A stretch of 64,000 nucleotides of DNA from Sweltsa coloradensis (taxonomy: Eukaryota; Arthropoda; Insecta; Plecoptera; Chloroperlidae), in assembly GCA_024449915.1 (NCBI GenBank), contig JAMZAV010000318.1, positions 186,001 through 250,000 of the forward strand, in the 5' to 3' direction. The position numbers were made by a program, and so were the translations under genes. Positions 1 to 11,020 of this stretch are shown here, one piece after another (the stretch's first letter is position 1; every line of letters begins with the position of its first letter). The notes below the pieces were generated by a model. The model had not been told where the DNA came from and did no database searches. It worked only from the letters and a program-made list of their open reading frames with translations.

Positions 1-558
1 TTCTAGGCCTAGGCCTGTTCACAACTAACAATACACGAATTTGTAGGGCTACGAGTACGACCCTCGTGATCACGCCCATTCCTAACCTCAATGTTACTCC
101 CACGCACACCAACGCACATTTCTTCTTCGCTGTCACTTTCACTTACTATATCTGCACCGGTTCTATGCATACAATTAAAATCACAACCTTCACCATCACT
201 ATCACTGAAATCTGATCGAAGAACATCCAAAAATTGACTGATTTAGGATTGTTTGTGCTGAGAACGACGCTTTGATTGATCCGAATCTGCCATTATTGAC
301 AGACAGGCGCGTAAGTTTCACGTCGATAACAAAGTCGATTGTAGCTTCACGTTTTTGCCGTAAGAGTACCAAAGAACACCATTAGATGTCACTACATGCT
401 TGACGCGAGAAATGCAACAAAAAGTACAACAATTGGCCGACAGTAGCTGATACTACTGCAGTTTGAATGGAAGCGCGCGTAAATGCGGACCAGTCCGCTT
501 ATGGCTTCCGTGGCCAGGCTATGATTCGCGGACTAGTCTGCTTACGGGTGCAGATGGG
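1..558 (-). mobile_element. piggyBac-like element end, truncated by the window edge
   Basis: A TTAA at 559-562 is followed, reading leftward on the minus strand, by an end starting CCCATCTGCACCCGTAAG, with two subterminal copies of a CGGACYAGTCYGC-type motif (about 480-545). TTAA targets and CCC-starting termini are typical of piggyBac. At 9-230 a minus-strand frame encodes a short acidic Ser/Asp/Glu-rich N-terminus, as piggyBac transposases often have, but it stops after 73 residues. No catalytic domain is visible, so this may be a decayed copy or a MITE. Confidence 0.45.
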
Positions 559-562
559 TTAA

Positions 563-1555
563 GGGGAATCTGCTGCCAAATTGGAAATGTTCCAACATGC
601 AATTTTGTATTGATGACGATTAATTATGATGTTACCGCAGTGAAAATATATATTTTTTTTTATTCTGGCATTTTTTTGGGGCTATTTAGGTAATTTTAAA
701 GGCCAAAACTAATAAGAACATACTTGAGAGACGGCAAATTGGAAAGAGCTGCAATTTTTGTCAAATGTTAAGTGCACTTTAAAGAGGGTAGTGAAAAAAG
801 TTTTTTGAGGTTATCGTTCTCCGTTTAATTGTTTTGAAATTTTTAGTTTTGGTCGGCAATGTGACTCAAAATCGAGAAAGTTTTGCCCAACCAGAATATA
901 TTTTACTATCTTATAAAAAAATATTGGTTTTGTTTACCATTTGCGCTGAACCATCAGCTTGAATTCAAGTATTTACTTTTAATTATAGCACCAAAATTGG
1001 CTGATCAGTGTTCGCAAAACTGCGGCGATGTAAATCTCTCCAAAACTCGCCTCGCGACGTTTAAATTTGAGTTGATCGAGCTCGGCAACTCCGTAGACTT
1101 GCCCGGAAGTCGCTACTGCTAGCGAACTGGATTAGATGCGCGACATTCAAGTCAAGCCTAGCATTCGTTCGGTTTCGTTCACAATGCTCCAACGAGCAGC
1201 GCCCACCCATCGCCCACGTTGTACCCACACATTGGGAATTGATGCTAGAACGTATCACTATCATTTTCAAAGACACAGTTATTCCATTTCCACTTGAATC
1301 AATATATTATAAAATAAAGTATGTTACGTTTCTATCTGCTAGGGTGTACGTAGATAACAACAAAATGGTGTGTATAACTTTGTCATTATAGTTCATTTAG
1401 CTCGATCGCGATTTCATTTTGTAGAGCAACGATCGTCTACATTCTTCGACCTAATGGTGTAATGCACGTGTAGCAATATAATCGATTCAATTCAGACGTT
1501 GATGTAGGCTACATAATATACAGAACTTGCCACGTTCACTGTCCATCTATGTATA
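563..1555. other. intergenic stretch, no gene seen
   Basis: AT-rich sequence with only short frames lacking recognisable domains. A slightly more GC-rich patch at about 1020-1260 shows no motif I can name. Confidence 0.5.
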
Positions 1556-1563
1556 ATGTCACT

Positions 1564-1972
1564 CGGGCGCATAGGAACGTTTTGAAAGTTGGGGGGGGGG
1601 GGGGGGCGGCAAATCTTGTAGCAGACTTTGTGGGCAGAATCTGGGGTCTAGGGCGAAGCCCCAGCCGCCGAAGATTTTTTTTTCACCATACTACAGGAAT
1701 TTCGTAATGTTTTAACACTGCACTCGGACTCTGTTCTACAGCAACTATCTGCGATCTAAGAACTAAAAAAATGAACGTGAACTGGACCAATTTAGTAAAT
1801 TTCAACCTATTTTTTCTATGTAATGACGAAGCATACAGGCAAACATATTCGTTTTACCAAGGTGACTGTCAAATTGTATAAGTATTGTGCATATTTACTA
1901 CGGAAATTCTGGGATTAATATTTAACTCACGTTAGTTTTTTGCCCCCCCCCCCCCCGGTTCCTACGCAACTG
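1564..1972. mobile_element. hAT-like MITE with G/C homopolymer ends
   Basis: The element is flanked by a perfect 8-bp direct repeat ATGTCACT (1556-1563 and 1973-1980). The right end read inward, CAGTTGCGTAGGAACC, matches the left end imperfectly. Long G and C runs sit just inside the two termini. An 8-bp duplication with a CAG-starting terminus is the hAT pattern. No transposase is present. Related copies lie at 2131-2230 and, inverted, at 55096-55489; the internal block GGGCGAAGCCCCAGCCGCCG is shared with the MITE at 29859-30871. Confidence 0.85.
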
Positions 1973-2130
1973 ATGTCACTATTATTTCTTGGCATAATTA
2001 ATCATGGTTTGAAGACTATTGCTGAATGGAATAAATAATAAAAAAAAACAAAACGCATAGAGACTATAATTCGCGAACACGTAAAATCTTAACTGTTCCT
2101 TACAGTTCCTTTGGCAACACTTTTAAGTTG

Positions 2131-2230
2131 CAGTTAGGAATAGACGCGTAGGAACGTTTAGAAAGTTCAGGGGGGGGGCAAATCCATTAGCAGATCTTGT
2201 GGGCGGCAGCTGGGGTCTGGGGCGAATATT
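2131..2230. mobile_element. fragment of the G-tract hAT-like MITE
   Basis: About 100 bp repeat the left part of the element at 1564-1972: GCGTAGGAACG, a G run, a cagatcttgtgggc block and a ggggtctggggcgaa block. No second terminus or target duplication was found. Confidence 0.7.
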
Positions 2231-3140
2231 GCGAGCAAATCTCTAAGTTGATAACAAGAGAGTGCCCCCACCCCCCGCTCTACGGACTCCGGACATCATG
2301 CCAAGGTCACAGAGTCGCAGTCGCAGCACCGCATTGTTTTATCTCAATGTGTAACACAACACATAAAGCGACGAGTCCCAGTAACACTTGGACAGCTGAT
2401 TGTCGTTACTGCATGTGCAACTGCCTAATATATATTTGAATGCCTGTACTTGATTGTTGTTTTTGTATGTTTGTATATTACTTGATTATCGACATTGTGA
2501 GTTTTTTTTTGTATTTGTTTATTTTTTATTTATTTAGTATTTATTTAATTAGGTAGTATTTATTTTAGTATATTATTATTATAGGTGTTAAAAATAAAGT
2601 CAGGTTAATCAGTCATCAAACCGGTTATAACATTATGGAATAAATTATATTATAATATGAATACATTTTATTATGTTTGTGGCATAGTATTTTATTACAC
2701 AACAAATGGAGATTTGTTAGCCTTCGCCTTTGTTTATAAAAATGCCACCGTATGTGAGAAAAGGTCGCTGTCAGAGTCCGACACATGAAATGATTTTGTT
2801 GTAAGTTGATCACGATGTGTAACATTATACAATATATTACCTATGTAAAAATAATAGAAATCGCAATGAGTTCAAAATCAATAGTTATAAGAACTCACTC
2901 GGTTCAGTTTGCATGCAATGTGTGTTAATAATTGTAAATTACAATATCATCTCGTCCATGGTACGTCGTTAGTAAAATTTTACGTCTGTGTGTGTATCAA
3001 TTTTTGTTTTATTGTTCACTTGTATATTTTGTGATTACGCCTCGTGTTATTATTTTTATTCGCATGTTTTTCACATCTCTGTACCATAACAATTAAACTA
3101 GAAAGCTTCGCAAACGCTTTTTCAGGCGCGTTGTTGGATG
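2231..3140. other. AT-rich intergenic stretch
   Basis: Mostly T-rich simple sequence (for example 2500-2600). I see no gene, RNA or clear repeat boundary. Confidence 0.5.
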
Positions 3141-3149
3141 AGTGTAATT

Positions 3150-3870
3150 TTTTTTAAACAAAAATAAGCGTAAAATTGTGATTTTCATGAGAAATAATTT
3201 TTCGATTGCGCTCAAATTTCACACGAATATATAAATTCATAAAATTTAGGTTCTGTGAAAAATCATTACAATCGGATAAAGCATTAGGTGTTATAAGACG
3301 AAGAAATTTTAAAAATAAAAAAAAATCGTAAATTTGCGATTATCATAAATATTTCGATTGCGCTCAAATTTCCCACGAATATATTAATTCATAAAATGAC
3401 GGTTCTGTAAAAAAATCATAACAATCGGATAAAGAATGTAGGTGTTATAAGTCGAAGAAATTTTTGACAATTTGTTTTTAAAAATCGTAAAATTGCAATT
3501 TTCATGAGAAATAATTTTTCGATTACGCTCTAATTTCTCACGAATATATCAATTCATAAAATGAAAGTTCTATGAAAAAATCATTACAATCGGATTAATT
3601 ATGTTGGTGTTATAAGTCGATTTTTTTTATCGAAAACAATCCTAAAATTGCGATTTTCATTGGAAATAAGTTTTCGATTGCGCTCAAAAACGTGGCAGTT
3701 CTAAGTTTAGAGATTTCTAAGGCCTCCAGAAAATGCCATCGCAATTGGAGTATCGGTTTAGCCGGAATCGTGCAGACAAACACACAAAAATACAGAAAAA
3801 AAGAGAAAAAAAAACGGATTTTTTTCTCCTGTGTAGTAAAATGGAATCTCTGCTACGCTCATCCAATTAA
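3150..3870. repeat. tandem repeat of about 155-165 bp, roughly 3.5 units
   Basis: The phrase TTCGATTGCGCTCAAATTT recurs at about 3201, 3353, 3518 (variant) and 3673. Each copy is followed by a CACGAATATAT-like block and an ATTACAATCGGATAAAG-like block. The last unit runs into a different 3' part ending in an A-rich stretch and GCTCATCCAATTAAA. A single-unit relative is at 8816-9135, so this looks like a dispersed repeat with internal tandem units. Its class is unknown; the A-rich 3' part would fit a non-LTR element. Confidence 0.75.
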
Positions 3871-4590
3871 ACCATGCAATGAGTATAACAATAAAAAACA
3901 TCAAAAACCAAACTCATTGAAATAATACAAAACAATACAACAAATAGCATTCGAATACAAAACTTGTCCTCCAGATAGCTTTTAGAGCGATCTGAGCAAG
4001 GAAGGCACGAAATACTTGTTGTAATGTAATAATTGATAAGGAAACTTGGGAACTGAAATGGTTGTGGCACTATCGCAGACGTACACTCTATTGAACGAAA
4101 ACTGTGATTGTGCATCACGGTATGGTAAGCAAATGTTCCTTCAGCAGCTGCTAATTTGGCCTCGTCTGTACCAATTTTCTCTCGCGAAAAATATTTACGA
4201 ATTTTCTCACTTTCGATTGAGGCAAGGTTCGCTTCTTTATGTTTTTTTTGTTTTCATGTGACGGTAATGTCGGTCTTGCCTCCGTGATCTATTGAAAATA
4301 CACCTTTGCAAATAGTGCATTGCACTTTGTTATCTAGATTAGCCTTTTTAATAAAAGGATAGCTCTTTTGCAAATTGTCATTGAACACACACCTTCTCTT
4401 ACACATTTTACACTCGGATGACTCACACAAACACTCAAACAGTAAAAAAAACACAACTCAGAACAACACATAAATCTCTCAGTTTGACATGCCACTACAC
4501 TGTCTTGGACAAGTGACGCGTCGTATGAGCCTACTACGAACATAATTATTTAGTATTACAAAATGAAATATGACTACAAAATTAATAAAA
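3871..4590. other. intergenic stretch, no gene seen
   Basis: Short overlapping frames on both strands without recognisable motifs. Confidence 0.45.
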
Positions 4591-4710
4591 CCGTCCTATG
4601 TGGGAAAAACGAGACAATTACCCGTCCCGGGTGTCTGTCGGGACACTGGGGCAGGTACCTGAAAACCAGGACTGTCCTGGGAAACCGGGACGTCTGGTCA
4701 CCCTAATACT
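4591..4710 (-). mobile_element. possible hAT-type MITE end
   Basis: Read on the minus strand from 4708 the sequence begins TTAGGGTGACCAGACGTCCC and continues through several CCCGG/CCTGG short inverted motifs. Termini starting YAGGGTGACCAG are a familiar type of hAT-derived repeat end in animals. The second terminus and a target duplication were not located. Confidence 0.4.
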
Positions 4711-4914
4711 ATCATTGAGGAATTTTGGACTGTCACTATATGCAAATTTATAACCACCATCTGCATTCTTGTTGACGTCCAGACTGTCCAGTCTCCAGTT
4801 GTTGTAAATTATTGTGCAAGTTGTGTGGGAGTGGGACTACCATAACATTCGTGGCTGATACAATAATTGGTATAGTAGTGACTATACTTGTTTCCAGATT
4901 TTCTTCTTCTTCTC

Positions 4915-4915
<1 letters not shown>

Positions 4916-4987
<72 letters not shown>
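4916..4987. repeat. (TTA)n microsatellite at the 3' end of the LINE
   Basis: About 24 uninterrupted TTA triplets. It directly abuts the 3' end of the minus-strand LINE, whose last bases read CCAATAAAATAATAAT on the minus strand. It is either the element tail or the target repeat. Confidence 0.95.
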
Positions 4988-5277
4988 TTATTGGATGTAT
5001 TTCATACAAACTCGGTCAAAACCGGAGCTAACATGTTGTACGGACTTACGTCAAGTACTTCCATGTGTATCTATATTACATACCTACATTATTACTTTGT
5101 CTTAACTCTAACTAAAATAAGTCATTTATAATAAAGTTTGTAGATGATGTTTTCTTTCTGCTGTGTACGGTCGTGGCCGATTTCTCGTCGCCATCCTAGC
5201 ATTTGCTCTTCGGACTATGGAAAACCACGAAAACCATGTCAGGATGGAAGCTGTCTCGGAATCTCGAAGTATAATTC

Positions 5278-6508
5278 TTAGTTTAGAAATTTACGAACTA
5301 TTCTACACGTGTTGAGTATTACTGCCTTTTGAGTCTCGATGTAAACATTGGGTGGAAGATCTAGTTGTTTAATGCTTTTTTTTCCACATCTTCTTGATCT
5401 CAATTGCAAGTTCACTATACTTGTCAATTTTTTTCTTCCATGTAGTCTCGACGTTATGGCACATTGGGACATCAACGTCAATAAGGGTAGTTTCTTGTTT
5501 CTTCTTGTCAATTATAATTATATCCGGTCTGTTGTGATGTATAGTTTGGTCATAACTGTGCGGTCGTAATATAATTTGAAATCTTTGCTATCTAGTACTT
5601 TCTCCGGTTTGTATTTGTAGTAAGGTGTGTGTGTATCAATGAGGTTGTACTTGATTGCTAGTTTTTGGTGAATAATGTTAGCTACTTGGTTATGTCTGTA
5701 GAGGTAATCCGTTTGACATAGTGACGGGCACCCGGATATGATGTGTTAGATTGTTTCACCCTTACACTACATTTTCTACATTGAATCGTTTACTGTCGCA
5801 TCTTGTATAATGTATTTTTTATAATTTTTTGTTGCAATCACTCTGTCTTGAATAGCCAGCATAAAACCTTCTGTTTCTCCAAATAGTTCCCCGTTGTTTA
5901 ACCACCTATTTGATGCATTAATATCTACGTGACCTTTATGTAGTTCATCATAATGTCTCTTGTGTAGGGTCTTTTCTGAGAGACGTAACTCTTTTGAAGC
6001 GTCAGTTATGAGTTTCCCTTGTAGATTGACATTTTCGTTTACTAGATTGAGTGGAGTTAATGATTTGTCAGCTAGCACCACAGCCCTATGCAGTGTTGAT
6101 TGGTTGCTCTTTGTAAAAAAATATTTTCTTAAAATGTCTAGTTGTTTATAATATAAGTTGTTCAGATCAATTAGGCCTCGTCCTCCTTGTTCTCTTGGAA
6201 GTGTCAATCTTTGCTGTTTAATTTCCCTTTCCAACGTGGATGTCTGTCTGCGTCCATTTAATGATTCCGAATGAATATGTCAGTACTGGTATAGCATATG
6301 TATTTATTGCTGTGATCTTGCTTTTACCGTTTAGTTGCGTCTTGAGGATAGATTTTAGTCGCTTCTTGTATGTATCTATCAATTTTTCTTTCATTACTTT
6401 ATGTTCAATTCTGGCAGCTTGTGAGAATCCTAAATATTTGTATACTTCGTTGTCATCCATTACTCCAATCCTACTTCCATCATCTAGCTGGAACTCTTCT
6501 GCCTGCAT
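5278..6508 (-). pseudogene. LINE C-terminal part: thumb and restriction-like endonuclease, frameshifted
   Basis: Three frames continue the RT protein. 6218-6508 includes YKYLGFSQAARIEHKVMKEK and AINTYAIPVLTYSFGIIKW, the usual post-RT segment. 5776-6234 includes LPREQGGRGLIDL. The remainder, in changing frames, has HIISGCPSL (H-x4-C), YLYRHNQVANIIH, then RPDII..., LIDVDVP and finally KAVILNTCRIVRKFL before the stop at 5278-5280. RPD plus the following D-x-D matches the catalytic layout of restriction-like LINE endonucleases. In-frame stops near 5770 and 5740 and frame changes near 6500, 6225 and 5520 mean this copy cannot make a full protein. Confidence 0.8.
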
Positions 6509-8214
6509 AACCTTACCCTTTTCGATACGATATGTAGCGTCTTACACTTGTCTACTCCAAACTCCATGCATATATCTTGACTAAATTCAAATGTAGTATT
6601 GATTAAACTGTTTAGTTGAACAAAATTTGATGCATATAACTTTAGATCATCCATGAAGAATAGGTGAGAAATTGTGTGACATACCATATTATTGTCCTTA
6701 ATTTTAAATCCGTATGTTGATTCGTTAAGCATATGCGACAGTGGGTTTAATGACAGACAAAACCATAATGCGCTAAATGAGTCACCTTGGAAAATGCCAC
6801 GTTTAATTTGGATTGGATCTGTAGTTATCTGCTGGTTTTTCATATTTAGTTTTAGTGTTGTTCTCCATGTCTTCATTACTGTCTTCAAAAAGTTTACAAT
6901 TACTGGGTTGATTTTATATATTTGTAAAATCTGAATAAGCCATGTGTGTGGTGTTGAGTCATAGGCTTTCTTGTAGTCAATGTAGTTTACGTGAATATTC
7001 CTTTTCTTATTGTGTGCCTGGTTCATTACAGTAGAGTCGATAATGAGTTGTTCTTTACATCCCTGCGAGTTCTTACAGCATCCTTTTTGTTCCTCGGCCA
7101 TGATATTGTATTCTTCGCAATGCTTATATACTTTTTTTGTTATGCATGAAGTCAATATTTTATATATAGTTGGTAGACATGTAATTGGCCGATATTTACT
7201 CGGGTTCTTCGTGTCATTATCTTTCGGTTTGAGAAAGGTTTCTCCTTCAGTAAAGAATTCGGGTATTTCTTTAACTCCATTTATAAACTCGTTGAGACAT
7301 TTTCTAATTTGATTGCGAGTAGTATTGAATTTCTTATACCAAAAATTTTGAATATTATCATTACCTGGTGCTTTCCAGCTATGTGTAGCACTGATTGTCG
7401 ACTTTAATTCATCAACAGTTATACCTTCGAATCTCATCTCATTAACATCGCTCATCCTAGCTCTTTCGTCTTGAATCCATTGTGCATCCTGGTTGTGTGC
7501 TACTGGGTTACCCCATATTCCTGCCCAAAACTCTTCTATCTCCGTCTTAGTTGGTGTTCCATTTCCTGTTATTTCTTCGGTACTAGATAGTTTTTGGTAA
7601 AACTGTTTTTCCTTTTCTTTGAACATTCGGTTTTGTTCTTTTCTAATGCTACATTCTCTATATCTTTTTAATCTCTTAGCAAGAGCACTTACTTTTTGTT
7701 TAAGTGTATCCAAATATTCGTGAATGAATTTGTTCAGTGTTTCATGTTTTGTGTGAACCTTGATTCTTTCAAATATATTTTGGCAGTATAGTACCACATT
7801 TTTAGATCGATTACCCATTCGCAATTGTTCCAATCTACCGATATCTTTTCTAAACTCATCGATTCTCCCAATTAGTCGCTGTTCCCATTTCGGAATTTTC
7901 TTCTCTTGTTTTGTCTTTGAAGAAGTCGCAGATTTTACCTTTAAGCCCAAGTATCTAATCACTGCTACAGCTGCACAGTAAATTGCCGCATGAACGTCTG
8001 CAAATGATAGTTCGTCTTGTGTGTATGCTGATAAAATATGTGTGTTCATTATGTGTACCGCTGTCTTCATTTCCTTTGAATGCTTGTGTTTAGGTATGTA
8101 TGGTCTTTTGTTTGGTTCTACGTGCGCAAACTCTGACATGGCTGTTGCAAATGCTAAAGCTAGGATGTTCTTTAGATGGATAATGTCAGGTGTATTTTCT
8201 AATGCGTTATTCAT
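6484..8214 (-). CDS. LINE reverse transcriptase, N-terminal and RT portion
   Basis: A continuous frame of 576 codons. The first ~250 residues form a helical, lysine-rich region without a recognised domain. The RT follows: KYRPITCLPTIYKIL (thumb-side fingers), YIDYKKAYDSTPHTWL (catalytic Asp of motif A), GIFQGDSFSALWFCLSLNPL (motif B), and the FMDDLKLYA catalytic DD box near the end. The frame is then lost at about 6500, where the expected continuation moves to another frame (6218-6508). The reading frame runs upstream of the ATG without a stop to the microsatellite, so the true start may be further 5' or truncated. Confidence 0.85.
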   Translation of the reverse strand: MNNALENTPDIIHLKNILALAFATAMSEFAHVEPNKRPYIPKHKHSKEMKTAVHIMNTHILSAYTQDELSFADVHAAIYCAAVAVIRYLGLKVKSATSSKTKQEKKIPKWEQRLIGRIDEFRKDIGRLEQLRMGNRSKNVVLYCQNIFERIKVHTKHETLNKFIHEYLDTLKQKVSALAKRLKRYRECSIRKEQNRMFKEKEKQFYQKLSSTEEITGNGTPTKTEIEEFWAGIWGNPVAHNQDAQWIQDERARMSDVNEMRFEGITVDELKSTISATHSWKAPGNDNIQNFWYKKFNTTRNQIRKCLNEFINGVKEIPEFFTEGETFLKPKDNDTKNPSKYRPITCLPTIYKILTSCITKKVYKHCEEYNIMAEEQKGCCKNSQGCKEQLIIDSTVMNQAHNKKRNIHVNYIDYKKAYDSTPHTWLIQILQIYKINPVIVNFLKTVMKTWRTTLKLNMKNQQITTDPIQIKRGIFQGDSFSALWFCLSLNPLSHMLNESTYGFKIKDNNMVCHTISHLFFMDDLKLYASNFVQLNSLINTTFEFSQDICMEFGVDKCKTLHIVSKRVRLCRQKSSS

Positions 8215-8251
8215 ATCTACCTCTTGTGTTTGATCGTCTAGTCGTTCTGGG

Positions 8252-8253
<2 letters not shown>

Positions 8254-8311
<58 letters not shown>
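8254..8311. repeat. (TTA)n microsatellite at the 5' end of the LINE
   Basis: About 19 triplets, in the same register type as 4916-4987, on the other side of the LINE. The pair suggests insertion into one TTA/TAA tract. Confidence 0.95.
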
Positions 8312-8312
<1 letters not shown>

Positions 8313-8815
8313 ATCGTAAGAATTTACAAAATATTTTGACTATTGAGCTAACGAGACAAGATCTGATGACAGGACAGAACAGAACGTGTCTTGTTTATGT
8401 TATAAGCGGCAACGGCATACGAATACGATACGAATGAGAGCGAGTGCGGGCACTGGCAGTCCCCTTCCCCTTCCCCCTCCCGTGCCACACTATGCAACCA
8501 CACAGTGATGAGGCAAGAACGCGTTCTTATCTCAGTCTGTGACAACTGACAAGCGACGTCGGTGGACGTGCTATTTTTGGCAATGGTTCCTATAACATAT
8601 GCGCAAATGCCACGCAACGCAAGACGTTTCACGAACCACACCTAGGGTTGCCAGGTGTAAGTTCCCTGGATTTCACTTTAAATGCATATTTTACACCTCA
8701 AAAAACTCAAATTAAAACCTTTATTTCAAGCCTATAGATTCTGGCTAACTTTTTCAACTTTTTCTTTCAAACGTCAATACATCACCATAAGTGCATGTGA
8801 AATATGAACGTTGTA
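8312..8815. other. unassigned stretch, partly GC-richer
   Basis: 8390-8640 is GC-richer than its surroundings and C/CCTT-rich at about 8458-8480. At 8641-8700 the motif CCTAGGGTTGCCAGGTGTA could be a transposon end. No coding motif was found. Confidence 0.4.
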
Positions 8816-9135
8816 GCCTTACCCGTTTGGTCAGAATCAGCCCAAATGTCACGAAAATATCGCACTAAAAATCGGAAAAAAATCGTAAAAGTACGATATT
8901 CATGAGAAATATTTCTTCTATTGTACCCAAAAACGTAGCAAGTCTAAGTTCAGAGATTTCGAAGGTCCCCTCAAATTTCCATCAAGATCGCATATGCCGT
9001 TTGGCCGGTAGAGAGCGAAGAACAAACGGACAGAAAAACAAAAAAAAAAAAAAAAAAAAAAAACACCCAAGCTAAATTTTTTTGGGGATCGGTGAAATTG
9101 AAGTCTTGGTCTTCGCTTCGCTCATCCAATTAAAT
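8816..9135. repeat. dispersed repeat related to 3600-3870
   Basis: It shares in order AATCGTAAAA, CATGAGAAATA, AAAACGTRGCARTTCTAAGTT, AGAGATTTCDAAGG, an A-rich run (here about 25 A at 9038-9062) and GCTCATCCAATTAAA with the last unit of the repeat at 3150-3870. The long A run near the 3' end fits retroposition, but no target duplication was recognised. Confidence 0.65.
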
Positions 9136-9379
9136 CTTTGCTGGTAAAAACCTTTTTGTGTCAATAGAATAGGCCTACCCTGTAGGCTAGTAATACCATA
9201 GCCAAAGAAGTTAGTTTTGGGTTTATGCTAATTGCCAAAGTTGGCACGCCCATTCTTATCCAATTCCACTTACGCTGGCATTTAAACTTGCTCCGAGTAC
9301 CTAGGGCCTGTACTGAGAACGGAAGTGGGAAGGTAGGTATGGTATGGTTTGTGGCAGGAACTGTTGAGGAGCGGATGAG

Positions 9380-9645
9380 TTGCATGGGGATAATGTAATC
9401 AAGAGACTGGAAGAGGATGGGAAGGAGTAAGGACACAGTTGAGATGTTATAGACATACAAAACAGGGGAAGATAGGATGCCCAAGAAAGAGAAGGAAGGA
9501 TAACATAGTAGGATACTTGGGAGGCAAGAGGAGAGAACTGGAAAGATGTGGATAAGATACAATACTGGGAGGATAGAAAGTCGTGGAGAAATTTGGTTGC
9601 TAAACCCAGGCTGCCCCTGCCAGAAGCAGGAAACTACGATTGATA
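9380..9645 (+). pseudogene. LINE ORF2 tail fossil
   Basis: The last frame reads DKIQYWEDRKSWRNLVAKPR and then a stop at 9642-9644. The W-E-D-R-x-x-W-R pattern is common at the C-terminus of LINE polyproteins. A related tail is at 10740-11012 on the same strand. Upstream frames are degraded; no RT motif survives. Confidence 0.5.
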
Positions 9646-9899
9646 AAGGTGAAGTCTTTGGGAGCTTAAGTTCAGGTCATGGTCAGGGGAGGGTGGCAAA
9701 TTAGCCACTGGGTGAACGGATTCACTTGCAACCTGAAGGTGAAACTAGGTGAATTTTATATCCTTTGTTATGTTAAAGCTAACATCCTACAAGGTACACA
9801 CAATTTTTTCAATTTTTTTTCTTTTTGCTAAATTGTATGGTTCACACCATCAATTAAACGTACAATTTAACGACACCGAGACTGTGTCAACAGCACTTC

Positions 9900-10020
9900 A
9901 AATATTGCACACAAGAAGTTGACATAGTATGGCCATGTAGTGAAGAAATTTAAAAACTCCATCTCAGCCGGGTATCGAACCCGGGCCTCTCAATTGCTAA
10001 TCCGAGGCTGTAAACGGTAG
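9900..10020 (-). repeat. tRNA-like B-box fragment, probable SINE remnant
   Basis: On the minus strand CCCGGGTTCGATACCCGG forms a T-arm with a perfect B-box core (GGTTCGATACC). The 5' half does not fold into a proper tRNA, so a SINE head or tRNA pseudogene is more likely than a functional tRNA. Confidence 0.45.
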
Positions 10021-10096
10021 GCCTAAACAGTTAGAGAAATTAAGAAATAAAGTTTGCAATTGAGTAAATTGTGCTATTATTTCTCATCAGTTACGA

Positions 10097-10634
10097 CAGG
10101 GCTCGAGCCCGGTCGCCCGAGGCGAGTGTATTGTTGCGCGGGCGAGTAACTTTTGGAAATCACTGGCGAGTGATTTTTTTGGTGAACCGTAACATAAATT
10201 GCGTACATTACTTTTCAAACTACGCGGTCAACAAATATGTGGCGGTATTTACAAGGAGTTGATAACCCAAACAAGAAACAGAAACCTAATCCTACTCCAG
10301 ACAATGCAAAATATGAGAATGACCGACGTGCGCCTTTTTCAAGAACGCTGACTAACAGAACACACGTGGCTACGTTTTGACCAACAACTAAATTCGATGT
10401 TTTGATGTTCTGTTTGTGAGATATCTAACGTAGGAGATCAACACGGTCTATTTGTAAAGGGTAGCCAAATATTACGTCATTAATTATTATTACGAAATTA
10501 CGTATTTAAGTTATAGTAGTACTAGTTGTGCTTTGTAGTAGGAATACAGACTAACTAGTGCTTTTAATTTCGGACTAGTAAATTTACAAGAGCACTCGCT
10601 TGCGAGTGCTAAATATTTTCAAATTCGAGCCCTG
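10097..10634. mobile_element. hAT-like MITE (538 bp)
   Basis: A perfect 8-bp duplication AGTTACGA lies at 10089-10096 and 10635-10642. The terminal inverted repeat is CAGGGCTCGA on both ends. The subterminal regions carry repeated GGCGAGTG/CACTCGC-like motifs. There is no transposase frame. Confidence 0.9.
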
Positions 10635-10739
10635 AGTTACGAATAAGTGATGGGTGTGAACTAAAATTTCTAAAAAAAAAAAAAAAGGGTTGTTCCCCAT
10701 ACAAAATTAAGACATACAGTAGGCCCTACAAAGAAAAAC

Positions 10740-11020
10740 CAGAAAAATTGTGGAGTGGAAAGTCTACACGAAATAGGAAGAGACATTCTTTGTGGTAGGC
10801 CTATGGTTAGAGAAGATGGAGAAAGATGGAATTCTAAGAAGAGAAAAGTGAGGAGGGGGGAAGCCCCAGAGATAAATGGAAGGATCAAAATAAAACAAGC
10901 GTGAGAGAAAAGGAAAAAACATGTAAAGACTAGAGAGATAGATAATAAGACACTGGGAGGACAGGGAAGAGTGGAGGAACGCTAGAATTGGGTACCGCAC
11001 TACAAGTCCATAGCTCAACA
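10740..11020 (+). pseudogene. LINE ORF2 tail fossil, related to 9380-9645
   Basis: A frame containing RHWEDREEWRNARIGYRTTS ends at the stop at about 11010-11012. The upstream A/G-rich sequence resembles that of the 9.4-9.6 kb fossil. Internal stops are present. Confidence 0.5.

Larger units (their letters stand above)
4988..8253 (-). mobile_element. R4/Dong-like LINE with restriction-like endonuclease
   Basis: A non-LTR retrotransposon of about 3.3 kb reads right to left. It has a reverse transcriptase (6484-8214), a C-terminal part broken by frameshifts (5278-6508), a short 3' region and a (TAA)n-type tail. Its 5' side also abuts a (TTA)n tract (8254-8311). The domain order RT, then zinc-knuckle-like Cys/His, then RPD...LIDVD endonuclease is that of LINEs with a restriction-like endonuclease (R2, R4, NeSL groups). 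The Dong branch of R4 is known to insert in TAA repeats, so the flanking microsatellites favour R4/Dong. That assignment is inference; the RT and endonuclease are seen directly. Confidence 0.85.

Noticed and set aside
4812..5105. Plus-strand frame with a poly-leucine core
   Set aside because: The frame is created by the (TTA)n microsatellite and has no support as a protein.
9161..9562. 133-codon minus-strand frame
   Set aside because: Hydrophobic antisense of an A/G-rich LINE-tail region on the plus strand; no signature.
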